A stretch of DNA of 64,000 nt from assembly GCA_024195265.1 (NCBI GenBank), contig JAJLRJ010000004.1, positions 28,346,434 through 28,410,433 on the forward strand, written 5' to 3'. A program made the position numbers and the translations under genes. The notes under the pieces were generated by a model. The model searched no databases and had not been told where the DNA came from. It saw only the letters and a program-made list of their open reading frames with translations. This DNA comes from Dendrophyllia cribrosa. Lineage: Eukaryota; Cnidaria; Anthozoa; Scleractinia; Dendrophylliidae. Of the stretch, positions 40,988 to 53,700 are shown one piece after another (the first letter of the stretch is position 1; each line of letters begins with the position of its first letter).

Positions 40988-41194
40988 CTTTAGATTGGAC
41001 TACGAGTACGAGATTGAGTACGAGTACCGTGTTTTCAAACCAAATTCGTGTGCCTCATATTATAATCACTTATCACACCAATCTTATCCTAACGTTTATT
41101 TATGTGTTATGTCCACAACAGGAAAGAGTTATAGTTCGGGGAATACAATTATCTCGAAATTCCAAAGTCGTACTCGTTCTCGATTTCGTACTTG
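40988..41194. mobile_element. MITE with gagtacgagtacgag ends, second copy
   Basis: tacgagtacgagattgagta at the left, gtcgtactcgttctcgattt at the right; family of 1752-1941. Confidence 0.65.
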
Positions 41195-41226
41195 TAGTAA
41201 TAATAATGAACTTTATTTAAACAGGG

Positions 41227-41232
41227 TTACAC

Positions 41233-41277
<45 letters not shown>

Positions 41278-41695
41278 GGTACTCGGCCAATTTTTGGGCG
41301 GGGATGTGCCGCTGGGACTCTGAGACCCTTAACCTATACTAGACCATTTTAGCTGAATTTTGCAACCCTATTCCAGACTAAACACCGAAAAACCCTACCC
41401 TATCCTAGACCTATTCCAGACTCGCTATTTTGCAGAAACTCGTTCACAATCATAGTCTAAGATGCCAGGAGTCAGTAAAAATGCCGTAAACGACCGGCCG
41501 TACCGATTTATAAATGCCATTTGCCAGTAAAACCTTGTCTAGACTAAATTCTTCACGCAACTGGTCAGTTTCGCGGAAAATGATACCCTATTCTAGACCA
41601 AAAACCTTTGATTACTATACCCTATCCCAGACTAAACTGCCTGAAAACCATACCCTTCACAGCGGCACATACCTATATAGCTCATATATGGGAGT

Positions 41696-41731
<36 letters not shown>

Positions 41732-41745
41732 GGGTTACACATGCC
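41227..41745. mobile_element. Inverted-repeat element bordered by poly(G)/poly(C) runs
   Basis: gggttacacccggggg opens it, with about 40 consecutive G; about 30 C followed by cgggggttacac closes it. Interior ends gatgtgccgctg and cagcggcacata are inverted. Proline and glycine frames here are artefacts. Confidence 0.8.
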
Positions 41746-41765
41746 AGTAGTCAAATATAAAGGTC

Positions 41766-43160
41766 GCTATTAACATACAGGCCATTCGAGACGAGAGAAA
41801 CAGCCCACAAAAGTTTTAATTTAATAAACACAAAGAAGACCATTATAACACTGCCAGATATCGCCCGACAAGGTCCGATCTTGTCGTAAGCTTGCCGAAA
41901 AGTTAAGATTTTTTGTCTGAAGATGAAAAATCGGCTAGTGTGCGGCGGCCATAAAAACTATCTGTCAATATACAATATTCGTTTTCTTGATATTGAACTG
42001 GAGCTTGCAGTCGAGGCTCATGCGGGATAATCTTTTCCCGTCCAAATATTTTTAATGATATTTCCCCGCATGAGCCAACATTCAAGTTTTCAGTTCAATA
42101 CCGAGATCACGAATATGTGTATTTTATATTTGTTACAATTTCAAAATAGCAGAAGTCAATACGCGATGAATAATTGTTCTTCCCAAAACGAAGATTTCAA
42201 AGATTTCCAACTGACTGTCAAGAGAAATAAGTGTTTTCAACTATTCAGAAGCAAAACCCAAACCATCCATGACTTTTTCCACCCTTGGTAAAAAGGGCTC
42301 AATGCCCTTCTTGTTTTTGTTGGTAGCTCCCAAGAGTTCGTAATATAAAACCGTTGTGAACATGAATAAAGCCACAAACTGACGTTTGAAGATCCATTTG
42401 TAAAATTATTTTCTTCATTCTTGTTTTGTTGGTTCCTTGAATCTTAAAAAAAAGAAAAGGATGCTTAGAGAGAGAAATTGTGAAACACAATAACATAGCG
42501 TAGCGCGAGGTCAATATTTTTATGAAGGCCGAGGAGCGAGGGTATTATCCGTTTTAATGCACATTTTCATTGTTTTAGAACAAACAAACCAACGAGTTGC
42601 TGTGAAATTTTGCTCATTTGTGACAGTAGTGATTGTCTAAATCCCGTGAGGTGTAGGCAAGCATTTTAATCATTGTAATGGGAAAAGTCAAACTAAATTT
42701 CATTTTTGACGACGGCTTTAATGACTCCCTTGGGCGAATTTTTCTTACTGTTACAATCAGTTTAGCGTTTGTTAGAATTGATCAACTGTGGCCTAGATGA
42801 AACGCTGTGATGCGCTGTGAAGCGCCGTTTGTGATATTATTTACTAGCCAAGTAGGATACATTTTACAACAAGATGCGGATAAAGTTCTCAAGTTACCGC
42901 AAAATACAAAAAAAGGAATCAGGAGGATGCAATCTTGGAAAAATGTGAGCAAGCGAAGTGAAATTTAGTACACTTTTGAAACGTTTCAATTCTTACTTGA
43001 CAAGGGTAAAAATTTCCTTGACAGTCAGTAGCAGTAATAATCAGAGGATATGCGCTTTGGATTAAAATAGGAAATTGACTGTCGATCATTTTTCATTCCA
43101 CGTTCAATGTAATGGAAAATATTGAGTATTTGCCTTATTATATAATGTCTATAGTGAAGG
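41766..43160. other. Gap between LPCAT3 3' flank and repeats
   Basis: A loose inverted repeat (gcatgagcc / ggctcatgcggg near 42020-42070) and an imperfect inverted repeat at 43330-43440 are visible. No exon recognised. Confidence 0.3.
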
Positions 43161-43166
43161 TTTATT
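43161..43166 (-). promoter_or_regulatory. Candidate poly(A) signal for LPCAT3
   Basis: AATAAA on the minus strand about 560 nt after the stop codon. A single hexamer in AT-rich sequence is weak evidence. Confidence 0.25.
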
Positions 43167-43724
43167 TAAAACTATTAACCAAGGTAGTTTTTAAAAACCT
43201 AAAAAAATAAGTCCCTCGGAGATACAGGGTGTATGTTGTTTGTTTGTCAGGGGTGTTGTGGGCTCTCTCCATGTTGGAATTTTTAATAAATTATGCTGAT
43301 TTTTTAAATTGAGAAGATTCTAGAAAATCACTGAGGTCGAACAGTAGGTCATCATTCTGATTATTGTGGTCAGTGAGATCATTATTGAAAATAATAATCT
43401 CCTGTTCCACCTCAATGACCACAATAATGACCTGTTGTTCCATTTAAGTTACCATTTATGTGGATTGTTAGAAATAATAACCTGTTCAAAACAATGAAAA
43501 GATGCATTAAAAATAACGAAGTCTCGTTTTCTATGCGCAGACATTTTCATCCCTAAAAGGCAGTGGAATAAAAAAATTACCTTGGAAAGCACTGAAATAA
43601 ATCTTAAACTATATTCATGTCCGACTCAACTTGTATACGAAAACGAGAATGCGTTTTCGTTTTTTCACTGACCAAAACCGGAAAACGCACTAATTATAAA
43701 CTACAGGCGGAAAAAGATATTGAC

Positions 43725-43865
43725 TTACTTGTTTTGGTTCGAGTCAGAGACATTGGTTCGAGGTTTCCTCATCAAACGTCTGGCTATCGGCATTATAATT
43801 GTTGGGTAGAGAATGAACCAACAGGACAACACAATGGGGCCCACGTAGTACAAGGACAACCAGGC
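43725..43865 (-). CDS. LPCAT3: LPCAT3 exon 16 (terminal)
   Basis: 47 codons, AWLSLYYVGPIVLSCWFILY then PTIIMPIARRLMRKPRTNV and a short hydrophilic end, stop TAA at 43725-43727. Aligned to the last membrane helix and basic tail of LPCAT3. The stop overlaps a perfect donor (AA/gtaagt), so a further alternative exon cannot be excluded. Confidence 0.88.
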   Translation of the reverse strand, partial: AWLSLYYVGPIVLSCWFILYPTIIMPIARRLMRKPRTNVSDSNQNK

Positions 43866-45520
43866 CTAATAATAATTATTATACATTGTAGTCACTACAT
43901 GTATATGTTTTCTCTTTGGTTAAGAGCCTACAGTTAATTCTGGAAATTATTCACTAATCTGCTTGCAGATTAGTGAATAATCTCTACAGTGCGCGCGCAA
44001 TGTATGGTTTCCAAGAGCAATGTCAAATTCACGGGTGGTGAATTCTATTCTTGTTCATGGTGAAAAAAAGTGCAACGGTTATGAAACCTGAGAATGTTTA
44101 TGTTCGATGTTTTTGTTGTCGTTTTTCGGCTTTGACCGTGCACAACCACAATAGATGTTGAACTTTTGTTAAGGAGCAACTGACCAATAGACTGAGGTTT
44201 CTCTTAATTGAAACAAGAAGGGTTTTGGGATATCAAATCGGGCCCAAAAACTTTCCCGTGATGTTTCAAAGCTGGCGAGTCAATACGTAATTTGAAACTT
44301 GACTTCTTAGCATTGTAAATTATAAAGCTACATCTGCAGGGAGTTTACCTTGTGAGTGTAGTCCAGTCTCCGCAGAAAAAACGGGATCAGAAAAAATGCG
44401 ACACCTGTGAGACGCACACATACACCCAAAAGGATTATGGGTATCTTGACAAACAATGGCAGTGCGGTGAATGGCTTTTGAACCACACGGCAGCAAAGAC
44501 CTAAGAGCTGAATAAATACAGATGATCAACGAGAGTGAATCGGTTATAACAGCTCAATTCACTCACACCCAAAGCCAACCACAACAAACTCACCTACAGT
44601 GAAATAAATTAGCCCACACAATTCAATGACACCTCAACTTACGATGATCATGTCAATACTATTACGGTCGCTTTTTTTAGCCCAATGAAAAGCTCAGTAA
44701 ATCCGACCACAGTGTACGTTGAAGCTAAGAATTTGGTTTTATCAACTGAATTGATAAAGTAAATTGGCCACCGCTGGAAGATTAAAGCTAAGGGCAAGCG
44801 CTCGAAACGTCAGCATCACCTTAAAATTCAGTCGATAAAGTAATGCACCGACGCAGCACAACAGTTTTTTTTAGCACCTAACCCCTACATTACTTATTCG
44901 TTGAAGATGAGGACTTGAAGACCTCATAAAAAGTCCCTGCCGTCTGATTATTTTAGCGATTATTTTCGTCGACAGTGTATTTACCTGTTGTTCCATAACA
45001 ATGATAACAAATTCTCCGATGAAGCACAAGAAAAACCCAGGGGCGATACCATGCCACAAAGCCACAAAAAAGAGCGTAATAAAGTGAGAGATGACCTTGC
45101 TTCCTAGAAAACGCAGCCTTTTGTATAAATACCTAGTAGAAAAAAGAAATATCATGTCATATATCAAATACGAGGAAGAATGTTTAATCAGGATTTCCAA
45201 ACACCGAGAAGTGAGAAGAAGATCTTTTTTTAACTGACTTCGATGGGTTTGGATACCAGATGAAACATAGCTTCTCAAACTGATCATTAAATACCGAGAA
45301 AACGAAGGAATCAAATCTACAAAATATATCGGTCCATTGTTGAGCTCATCTCCCCCACCCCACCCATGAACAATGTATGACACTGAGGGTGGTCACAGCC
45401 TGGGTTTTGTTACGTCCTCAGTGGTTTCCTCAGTGGGACCGCCATTTCTACGTGGTCATCCGGCCACGTGAAGGTCTATCCATTTGCAGATGTCATAGCA
45501 AAGGCAGTACCTTCGTCCTA

Positions 45521-45551
<31 letters not shown>

Positions 45552-47687
45552 CCGGGATTCGAACCCGCGACCTCCCGCTCGAGTAGTATACATAACAGTC
45601 AGATGAGAACCAAATTTGCTCGCGAGCCACAGGAAACCCATGCAGCCTGTCACCAAATTCATGTATTTGGAGTATTGTCTTCTCGAATGAGTTCAAAATA
45701 CACTTACCTAAACATCCATTGGTTCGTGTTCAGGTTAAAGGAATCTATAACATGCTAGCGGGGGTAAAAATTAGAAGGGTCCATTAATAAATAGATTGAG
45801 GTTATTCAGCGGAAAGTTGCGTAATACGGCTTTTACGAGTCAGTTTATTATTTAATTAGGCGACTGATGACGTATTTCCGTCAACAGTATCGTCCGGTCC
45901 AAATAGTACGAAAGCAAACTTTAACGGCACAAAAAAATCTCTCCTCAAAAGTTAGACTTAACGAATATACTGGTTTAATTTTCAATACGTCTGAGGAGGA
46001 CATTTTATCTTCAAATCACTTGCCATGCAAACTATGACGATTTATGGGGGTTTCAAAATTTGACTGAAATTGCTTTCGTCCCTTGTCTTTTCCTTTATCT
46101 TTAATATTCCTGGTAACACGCTCACAGTCATTGTTGTATGCGGCTTTCGGCTTGAGGATAAAATTTCACCAGATGAGTAACACGATCCCCTAATGCTTTG
46201 TTCGGTCTCGTCACGTTCACTTATGTCCAAAAATACAGGCAAATATTGTTTAACGAGTACTTCATATTTGACCAAGTTTTTTGTCGTTTTCATATTACTT
46301 CATATGTGACAGAATTTCGTGTGCTTTGGTCAACTTTTATAAGTGTGGACACTTTGTGATGCCAGTCATGGAGTAGCGTGCCCCCCTCCCCCTGTGCCTG
46401 CATTTCTGGACATATCTCCAATATTGAAGTTGCTATGACAACTTTTTTTCTTCTGTTTTGCACGGTGCTGTAAAATGAACTGGTTGATACCTGGAATGTA
46501 TAAGCGGTTTCAAAAAGAAGAAGATGGACATTACTGCAGCCATCCCATCTCACTTTCCCATCATTTGATCGGCCATTATAACCTAGTCCTGATATGATGC
46601 AAGATCCTTCCTATTCAACAAGTAAACGAAAAGAGGGTTTAATAAATAGAGGCCACAAAAAAAAAAAAACATCACAGACGTTGGACGGACTACAGGCCTT
46701 GGTTGTTCAAAAGCCGGGTGGATAGCGCTATCCACTAAACAAATCACTATCCAGTGGATAGGCATTAGCAAAACCAATTGTGTTATCCACTGGATAGTGA
46801 TTTATTCGGTGGATAGCGCTATCTACCTTTTGAACAACCGGGTCCTCTTCAGTAACGCTAAGGCGAGAAGGCCTTTTTTTTAGCTCCATCCGGGGATCTG
46901 CATATCCCATGTCACATTTGTGTTAGTGTGAATATAACCCTAACCGCGCCATCGATCCTTGTTTTTGAACCTTTATAGCTTTCAATCGAAAGTTTGATTA
47001 TCGATTTTCTTTTGCTATTCAAGCCTATTCATGCTTATGTGTATTTCTTTTATGGTTAATTACTCTTAAATCTCTACGAACAACCGGCATTCGTAAGCAA
47101 CTATCTTCTAAAAATCACATTCAAAAGTTCTGAGAGAATGAAACCAGAGATGAAAGAAAATATGTATGAGTATGAGGAAGATTTCCTTTTGTTTATTTTT
47201 TTTCCTTCACAGAGGACATGCGGAGAAATAGACCCACGGTATTTTCTGCTTGTGCTTTCTGCTCATTTAATTGTTCATTGCTTGACAAAATTGAAACTCG
47301 CAACTCACACTTTTCATAGCCATAAAATCTTATTTTGTTAATATATAAATAGCACTAAGTAAGATTTTAGGAACTTTCCGAAGATTTGCTACCATTTTCC
47401 AAAGTTAACAAAACATTTTTTAAAGGAAATTCCAATCATCTTAAAACAATTTCCGAATATTAGCGAAGATGGACGAAGGTTGAAGGACAAGTTCATGGTA
47501 CGATCTAAAACCAACTTTTAAAATGTTAGTTTGTTCACCATGTAATTGGGGCAAATATCTTAGCGAATGAGACGTCATCGATATCTTCACTTCAGGCCCC
47601 GGTTGTTCAAAAGGTGGACAGCGCTATCCACCGGATAAACACTATCCAGTGGATAACGCAATTGGTTTTGCACACCTTTATCCGCCG

Positions 47688-47720
<33 letters not shown>

Positions 47721-50700
47721 CCTTTTGAACAACCGGGCCCAGAGGTATTTTAATACAGAGTTGAGATATAATTTTTCTTAGCGATATCTTCACGCATTCT
47801 GTGTTGTCCATTCTGCTCACGACCCATGACGCACATGAAGCATGTGCAGTAGCGCTCCAAACACTAGAAAAAAATTGGCCGTCGGCGAAGCAAATCTGTG
47901 GTTTTTATCATGGTTTATCGTAGCCATCCGTACAGCGGTCTTTCCAAAAGCATATTTTCGTTCTCTTATTTTGAACGTTCTTTCTGCTTGCGGCAACTTT
48001 GAGGAGTTTGTTTATGTGGCCATGCAGCCACAGGGCTGCAAATAACGGCCGGTCAACGGACAATGTCCGGTCAGAATTGGGTATTTACTGGACAAATCTT
48101 TGGATTGCCGGACATGTTGTCCGGTCATTAAGTTATTCAAAGAAATTTAATTTTTAACTTTTTGATAATCGCGAGGGACAACATTCATGTTTCCGAAAAA
48201 AAAAAACCAATATAAAGCTAGACAAATTAGTGGTTGAGAAATTCCTGGTAGTCGCAAATTTCCACGATTAAGGCCCCGTCCACACATGTACGTTTACGTT
48301 CGTAAACGCATATTTTTTATGCGTTTAGGCCTCCCGTCCACACGTAAACGATGAAAACGGTCACCCTAAACAGATATTTTCGAAAACGCGAAAATGCTCT
48401 CCGAAGTGGATATTTTCGAAAACGCCGTTTACGTGTGGACAGCGTAAACGGATATTTTTGTAAACGCTGATGTCACAGATTCGGACCCAGTCTACAAGTA
48501 AAGAAAATAGAGCAGATATCCAATATGGCGGACAGTCTGACAGATGCGTTGGCAGGCTCAAGTACTTATCTACGCATGCTCAATGCAGATTTGAAGCGTT
48601 TACGTCTCGTTTTAGCGTTTACGTGTGGACAGGTGAAAGTGAATCGTAAACGATGGCTGGCTTCGTGTGAACGGGAGCGTTTTAGATAAAAAAGTATGCG
48701 TTTACGAACGTAAACGTATACGTGTGGACGGGGCCTAAGTTAATTAAGTGATCGATTGAACCCTTCGGCTTTCATATATTTTGCACGTATTACTTTAAAT
48801 TCAGTTAGAAACGATGTGGCGATTGCCAAAATGTAATATTTTAATGATTATAAGTGATTTTCCCAGATGTAAACGAACGGTTGCGGTTGCATCTTGCGTA
48901 ACGTACCGTACCACGTATGCGAGGCTAAAACTCTGAAAACTATTAACTTGTAATTTTTATTGCCAAACCGACTTGGATTCAGTTGGTTTTTAGTTAAAAA
49001 AAGGTTTACTGTGCAGTCTGGGTTCACTATTGCAAGAGTTACGACTGTTCCAATTTGACCGGCCAAAAACGGGTCGTGTCCGAGCAAAAACATGTTTGGC
49101 CGGACAACATGACCGGCGCCTGCCCGGCCGTTATTTGCAGCCTTGAGCCATCGTCCTGGAAGCGGACGCAGGCGAATAAAAGCGTCCAAAAAGCACCGAG
49201 TAACGTCTGGCAGAGAGGACATCGACAATTTGCATTTGATAATATATTTAGAAGTGAAGAAGTAAAGGACAATCGTATTTTTTTCCTGCAATGTCCAACG
49301 CAATTGTTTGTTGCGCCGAGACAAGTCTCGTGTAACAGCGCAAAAAAAAAACTTGCTCAAAAATACAGAACTTACAGCTATTAACCACACTGCCTGGTAC
49401 TTACAGCTATTAACCACACTGCCTGGTACTTACAGCTATTAACCACACTGCCTGGTACTTACAGCTATTAACCACACTGCCTGGTACTTCATAACACAGT
49501 ACTTACAGCTATTAACCACACTGCCTGGTACTTCATAACACAGTACTTACAGCTATTAACCACACTGCCTGGTACATCATAACACAGTACTTACAGCTAT
49601 TAACCACACTGCCTGGTACTTCATAACACAGTACTTACAGCTATTAACCACACTGCCTGGTACTTCATAACACAGTACTTACAGCTATTAACCACACTGC
49701 CTGGTACTTCATAACACAATACTTACAGTTATTAACCACACTGCCTGGTACATCATAACACAGTACTTACAGCTATTAACCACACTGCCTGGTACTTCAT
49801 AACACAGTACTTACAGCTATTAACCACACTGCCTGGTACATCATAACACAGTACTTACAGCTATTAACCACACTGCCTGGTACTTCATAACACAGTACTT
49901 ACAGCTATTAACCACACTGCCTGGTACATCATAACACAGTACTTACAGCTATTAACCACACTGCCTGGTACTTCATAACACAGTACTTACAGCTATTAAC
50001 CACACTGCCTGGTACTTCATAACACTGACTTTTGTGGTGGCAATGGAGTAACAGAGCTTGTAAAGGAACGATTTTTGCTGAAATTAAAAAAAAGATAAAG
50101 TGAGTCTACAAAACACAAGCGAATAGTTTCCAATACGGATCTACGGATTACGGATCTAAAATTACTGAAAGTCAGTTTGTCACGAAGTAGCTTGGCAGTT
50201 TTTCTGCTAAACCCGCCTGTAGTGTCGACTTTCATGATACTCAAAAAGAAAAATTCAGACAAGTACAATTTGCACAGGACCGTGGATCCATGCAAACGGT
50301 TTGCACCTCAAGCTGCGTTTACACGGCACTGCACCAATTTCAGTACCAAAACGTGTCAGTTAAGCTTTACGAATACAGTGCATGGAACCTCTACTTTGGG
50401 ACACCTAAATTAATAGGACACTTCTTAATTAAGGGGACACTTCTCCTGGTCCCGGCCGGCAAAACGCTCATATAATCTTTGTAATTATCACCTCTATTAA
50501 AGGGACACCTCCATTAAGGGGACACTTCTTCGGGTCCTGGTTGGCAAAACTCTCATATAATCATTGTAATTATCACCTCTATTAAAGCGACAACTCCATC
50601 AAGGGGACACTTCCCCTGGTCCCGGCCGGCAAAACGCTCTAGCTCATGTAATATTTGTAATTATCACCTCTATTAAAGGGACACCTTTATCTGTTAAGGG

Positions 50701-53700
50701 GACACGTCTTCTCGTCCCGATGGTGTCTTCTTATTGAAGGTTCCACAGTACAACAAACCCGGCAACGCGTCTACACACAGTGAATGCCTGATTTTAAAAC
50801 CAGTGACGTAAGGAGCTCCAACATATAACGTGGCAGTGGTGCTGCCGGTAAGCCAGTCAGCCAGTGTAAAGGCAGCCCAGGTAGTCGTTCTATCAAAAGA
50901 ACGGTTCGTTCTTTCAAGAACGGGATTTGGATATCGCTTTGGCTGTCCACTTTCAAAATGTTGACAGCTGCATGCACTTTAGCGGGACTTTTTTTATGGC
51001 AAAAATAAGGGAGTGTTTTATAACAGTGCTTTCTAAAAGGACATTAAAAATTTCCCTACGAGTGCCCCATCATTTTTATATGGATATAATAGTGGTATTA
51101 TTAAAATATGGCCCGAATAGCAGGATCAGTGAAAAACCAGGGCTTGACCGTAGCCTGATTGTTGATAAATAGAACCTGGATCTATACAGATGAAAACGTT
51201 AAACATACATCGTATTCATCCGTGATGAGAAAACTATCTTTCACTTTTGGCTGAAGTACTGTGTACACTGTCAGATATATTAATCCAAGACTGAAGCGCT
51301 GTAGTCCAGCTATAATCCTACAGAGCAAAGTATCCGTTTGTTAGTTTTGTCCTTATGAAGCGAAAAGCTAACTAGGAACTAGAAACCTTAAGATTAGATT
51401 AAGAGTTTTGACTCAAGACTCAAGGAACGAGATTGATTTAACGCGAGATTATTCCAGGAATGCCCAGTGATTTGAAAAGTTGTACTCGTACTCAATCTCA
51501 CAATCCGCTGAAGGTCCGTAATAGTAGGACACAGAGGGGGGATGGAGGGGGGAGGGAAGGGGCAGGGGGGACGAGCACAACAAATGAAAACAAATCTCAC
51601 AAGTAGGATTACAATTATTTTCCTCTTCGATTTCACTCATCTGATTTTTCTACGTAGCTTGCGTATCTTTGGATAGAAAATTTATCACTAATGCTAAAAA
51701 GTACAAAAATATAAATCAAGAAAACAAATTGCAGTTTTTAGCGACATTGCTGGTCAATAACATTGTCAGCGCGCCGTTTTTATCGGTTGTTCTCGTCCAC
51801 GCCTTATGTTGTGAAGATAGGAATTGTAGCTCCACATTACTTCTCTTCACAGACATGGGTGCAAATTGTTGAGACAATGTAACATAACGCTGGCGAGGCG
51901 ATACCCTGCGTTGGACTAGCATCTTATCGGGGGAAAGGGGTGGGGGACGGGGTGGGGGACGGGGTGGGGGACGGGGTTGGGTTGAGAGAGTAGTAATATA
52001 TTTCAAGTTGCTTCTGCTACATCGGATCGCGTCATAAGGCAAGATTCAGATAAGGTCACATAGGATCCCTAAAGATTCGTAGCTGCATCTTTATGCTAGA
52101 TATAGCTCTCTCTTTTGAAGTGATTTGAAATAGAAATGCAAGAATACAAAATAAGTTTAGCTGTTATTGTAAGTAAGTCATTTATTATAAGTCCCATTTA
52201 ACTAATCGAAAATAAAAATTGTACGCATACGTAATGTATCGTAAGTAATGCTATTGTAAGTAAGTCAGCGTATTGTTTGTAGTATGAGTAACTGTAACCC
52301 AAGTAATGTAAGAAACTGTATTGTAAGTAGTACTTTTTGTGTGTGGCAATAAAAAAAAAAAAAAAAAAAAAAACAAGGGACAAACATCAAGAAAAATCAA
52401 TAAAGCTCTGTCCGTGAAAAAAAAAAAAAAAAAAAAAAGATATAGCTCTCAACGTTTGATATTTAAGTAGTCAGTTTACATGTAACAAGCATGCTTTTTA
52501 AAAAAGTATTTTAAAATCGTGTTTTACCAGTATTAGAACAAGAAGCAAATAAATGTAGTATTCACCGCGAAATAGATGCGTCGTCTTTCTTGTCGATAAG
52601 ATTTCCTTCGATTAATGCCAAGTACTTCTTTATTGGAAACTAAAAAATAGGAGTAAAACAGTAAATATAACTGTACCACTGATTTGTAATCTAACCATTT
52701 CTTCTAAAAAAATATAGAACATTCAATAATTGTGCTAGTTCTAAAACGTTCACCCCCCAAACATACTGTTTGTAAAATACTCTCTTTCAAGTAGTTTCCT
52801 TAGTCCCGGCTCGTTCAAACTTTTTCTCATTTCATTCTATTCCTCCTTATAGAGCACTTTTCAATTGAGTGTCGTAAAACCAAAACCAAAGTAATTACTC
52901 TGACCAATCACAGCATTCGTAAACAATCCAATGAACCAATCAGAGCTCGAAGCAATTACACGTCGGCGGCGCCAAGCGCGGTTAAACGCGTGCGAGCAAG
53001 TCACGATTGGTTTTGGTTTTATTTCTGATTGGTCGAGAAAGTGGCGCGAAATTTTTTAGCCAATCATAAAGCGTAGCAATGTAAAACCAAAGCAATTGAG
53101 TAATTACTTTCGATACTCAATTGAAAACTGCTCTAGTACAAATGTTATGAGCGTGGTCGCTTATTCGTGTATGTCCCTGTTGCCCTAATTCAATTACTTA
53201 ATTATTTTATTAGCTTTTTAATCCTTTTTTTCATAATCTAGTATTTTAAGTTTCTTGGGTAGGTGCCTCGCATGGAGCTTCGCGTCCCGTTCGCCCCTTT
53301 CCCTCAAGGTTGGTCCAAGTTATCATCATAATAGGGGGAGCAGGGGTGGCGCAGTGGTGAGAGCACTCGCCTCCCACCAATGTGGGCCGGGTTCGACCCC
53401 CGGTCCGGCGTCATATGTGGGTTGAGTTTGTTGTTGGTTCTCTCCTTGCTGCGAGAGGTTTTTCTCCGGGTACTCCGGTTTTCCCCTCTCCTCAAAAACC
53501 AACATTTCCAAATTCCAACGAGATCTGGAAAGTGTCCACAATTAGCACTCGCGTGCTAGAACTCTTAGACACTTAAATAAATTTGATTTGATAAAAGTAC
53601 GTTTATGTCCAATAAAGTTGAAAAAAAGGTCTATAACACTGACAGAACGACACAACGACAAGACGCAATCCATTTTCACCCTGGTATTTTTTCGACTACC

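Larger units (their letters stand above)
39515..41000 (+). repeat. Large dispersed repeat, copy B
   Basis: Partner of copy A. Its private insertions are a CCAGGGG-type MITE (39551-39802), a 134-bp MITE (40799-40932) and a composite insertion (about 40982-41765). It lacks the foldback element of copy A, so empty sites exist in both directions. Confidence 0.8.

Noticed and set aside
41514..41750. Proline-rich and glycine-rich frames
   Set aside because: Translations of poly(C) and poly(G) runs at a mobile-element border.
47760..47870. Possible missing LPCAT3 exon (DNTECVKISLRK frame)
   Set aside because: It did not align with the family; the true exons 12 and 13 were then found at 46491-46610 and 45708-45754 with matching phases.
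48848..49417. 189-codon minus-strand frame
   Set aside because: It spans a TIR-element border and the first minisatellite unit; no domain is recognisable.
49371..50024. Regular array resembling a CRISPR locus
   Set aside because: Units are contiguous with no variable spacers, the genome is eukaryotic, and each unit is an exon fragment.
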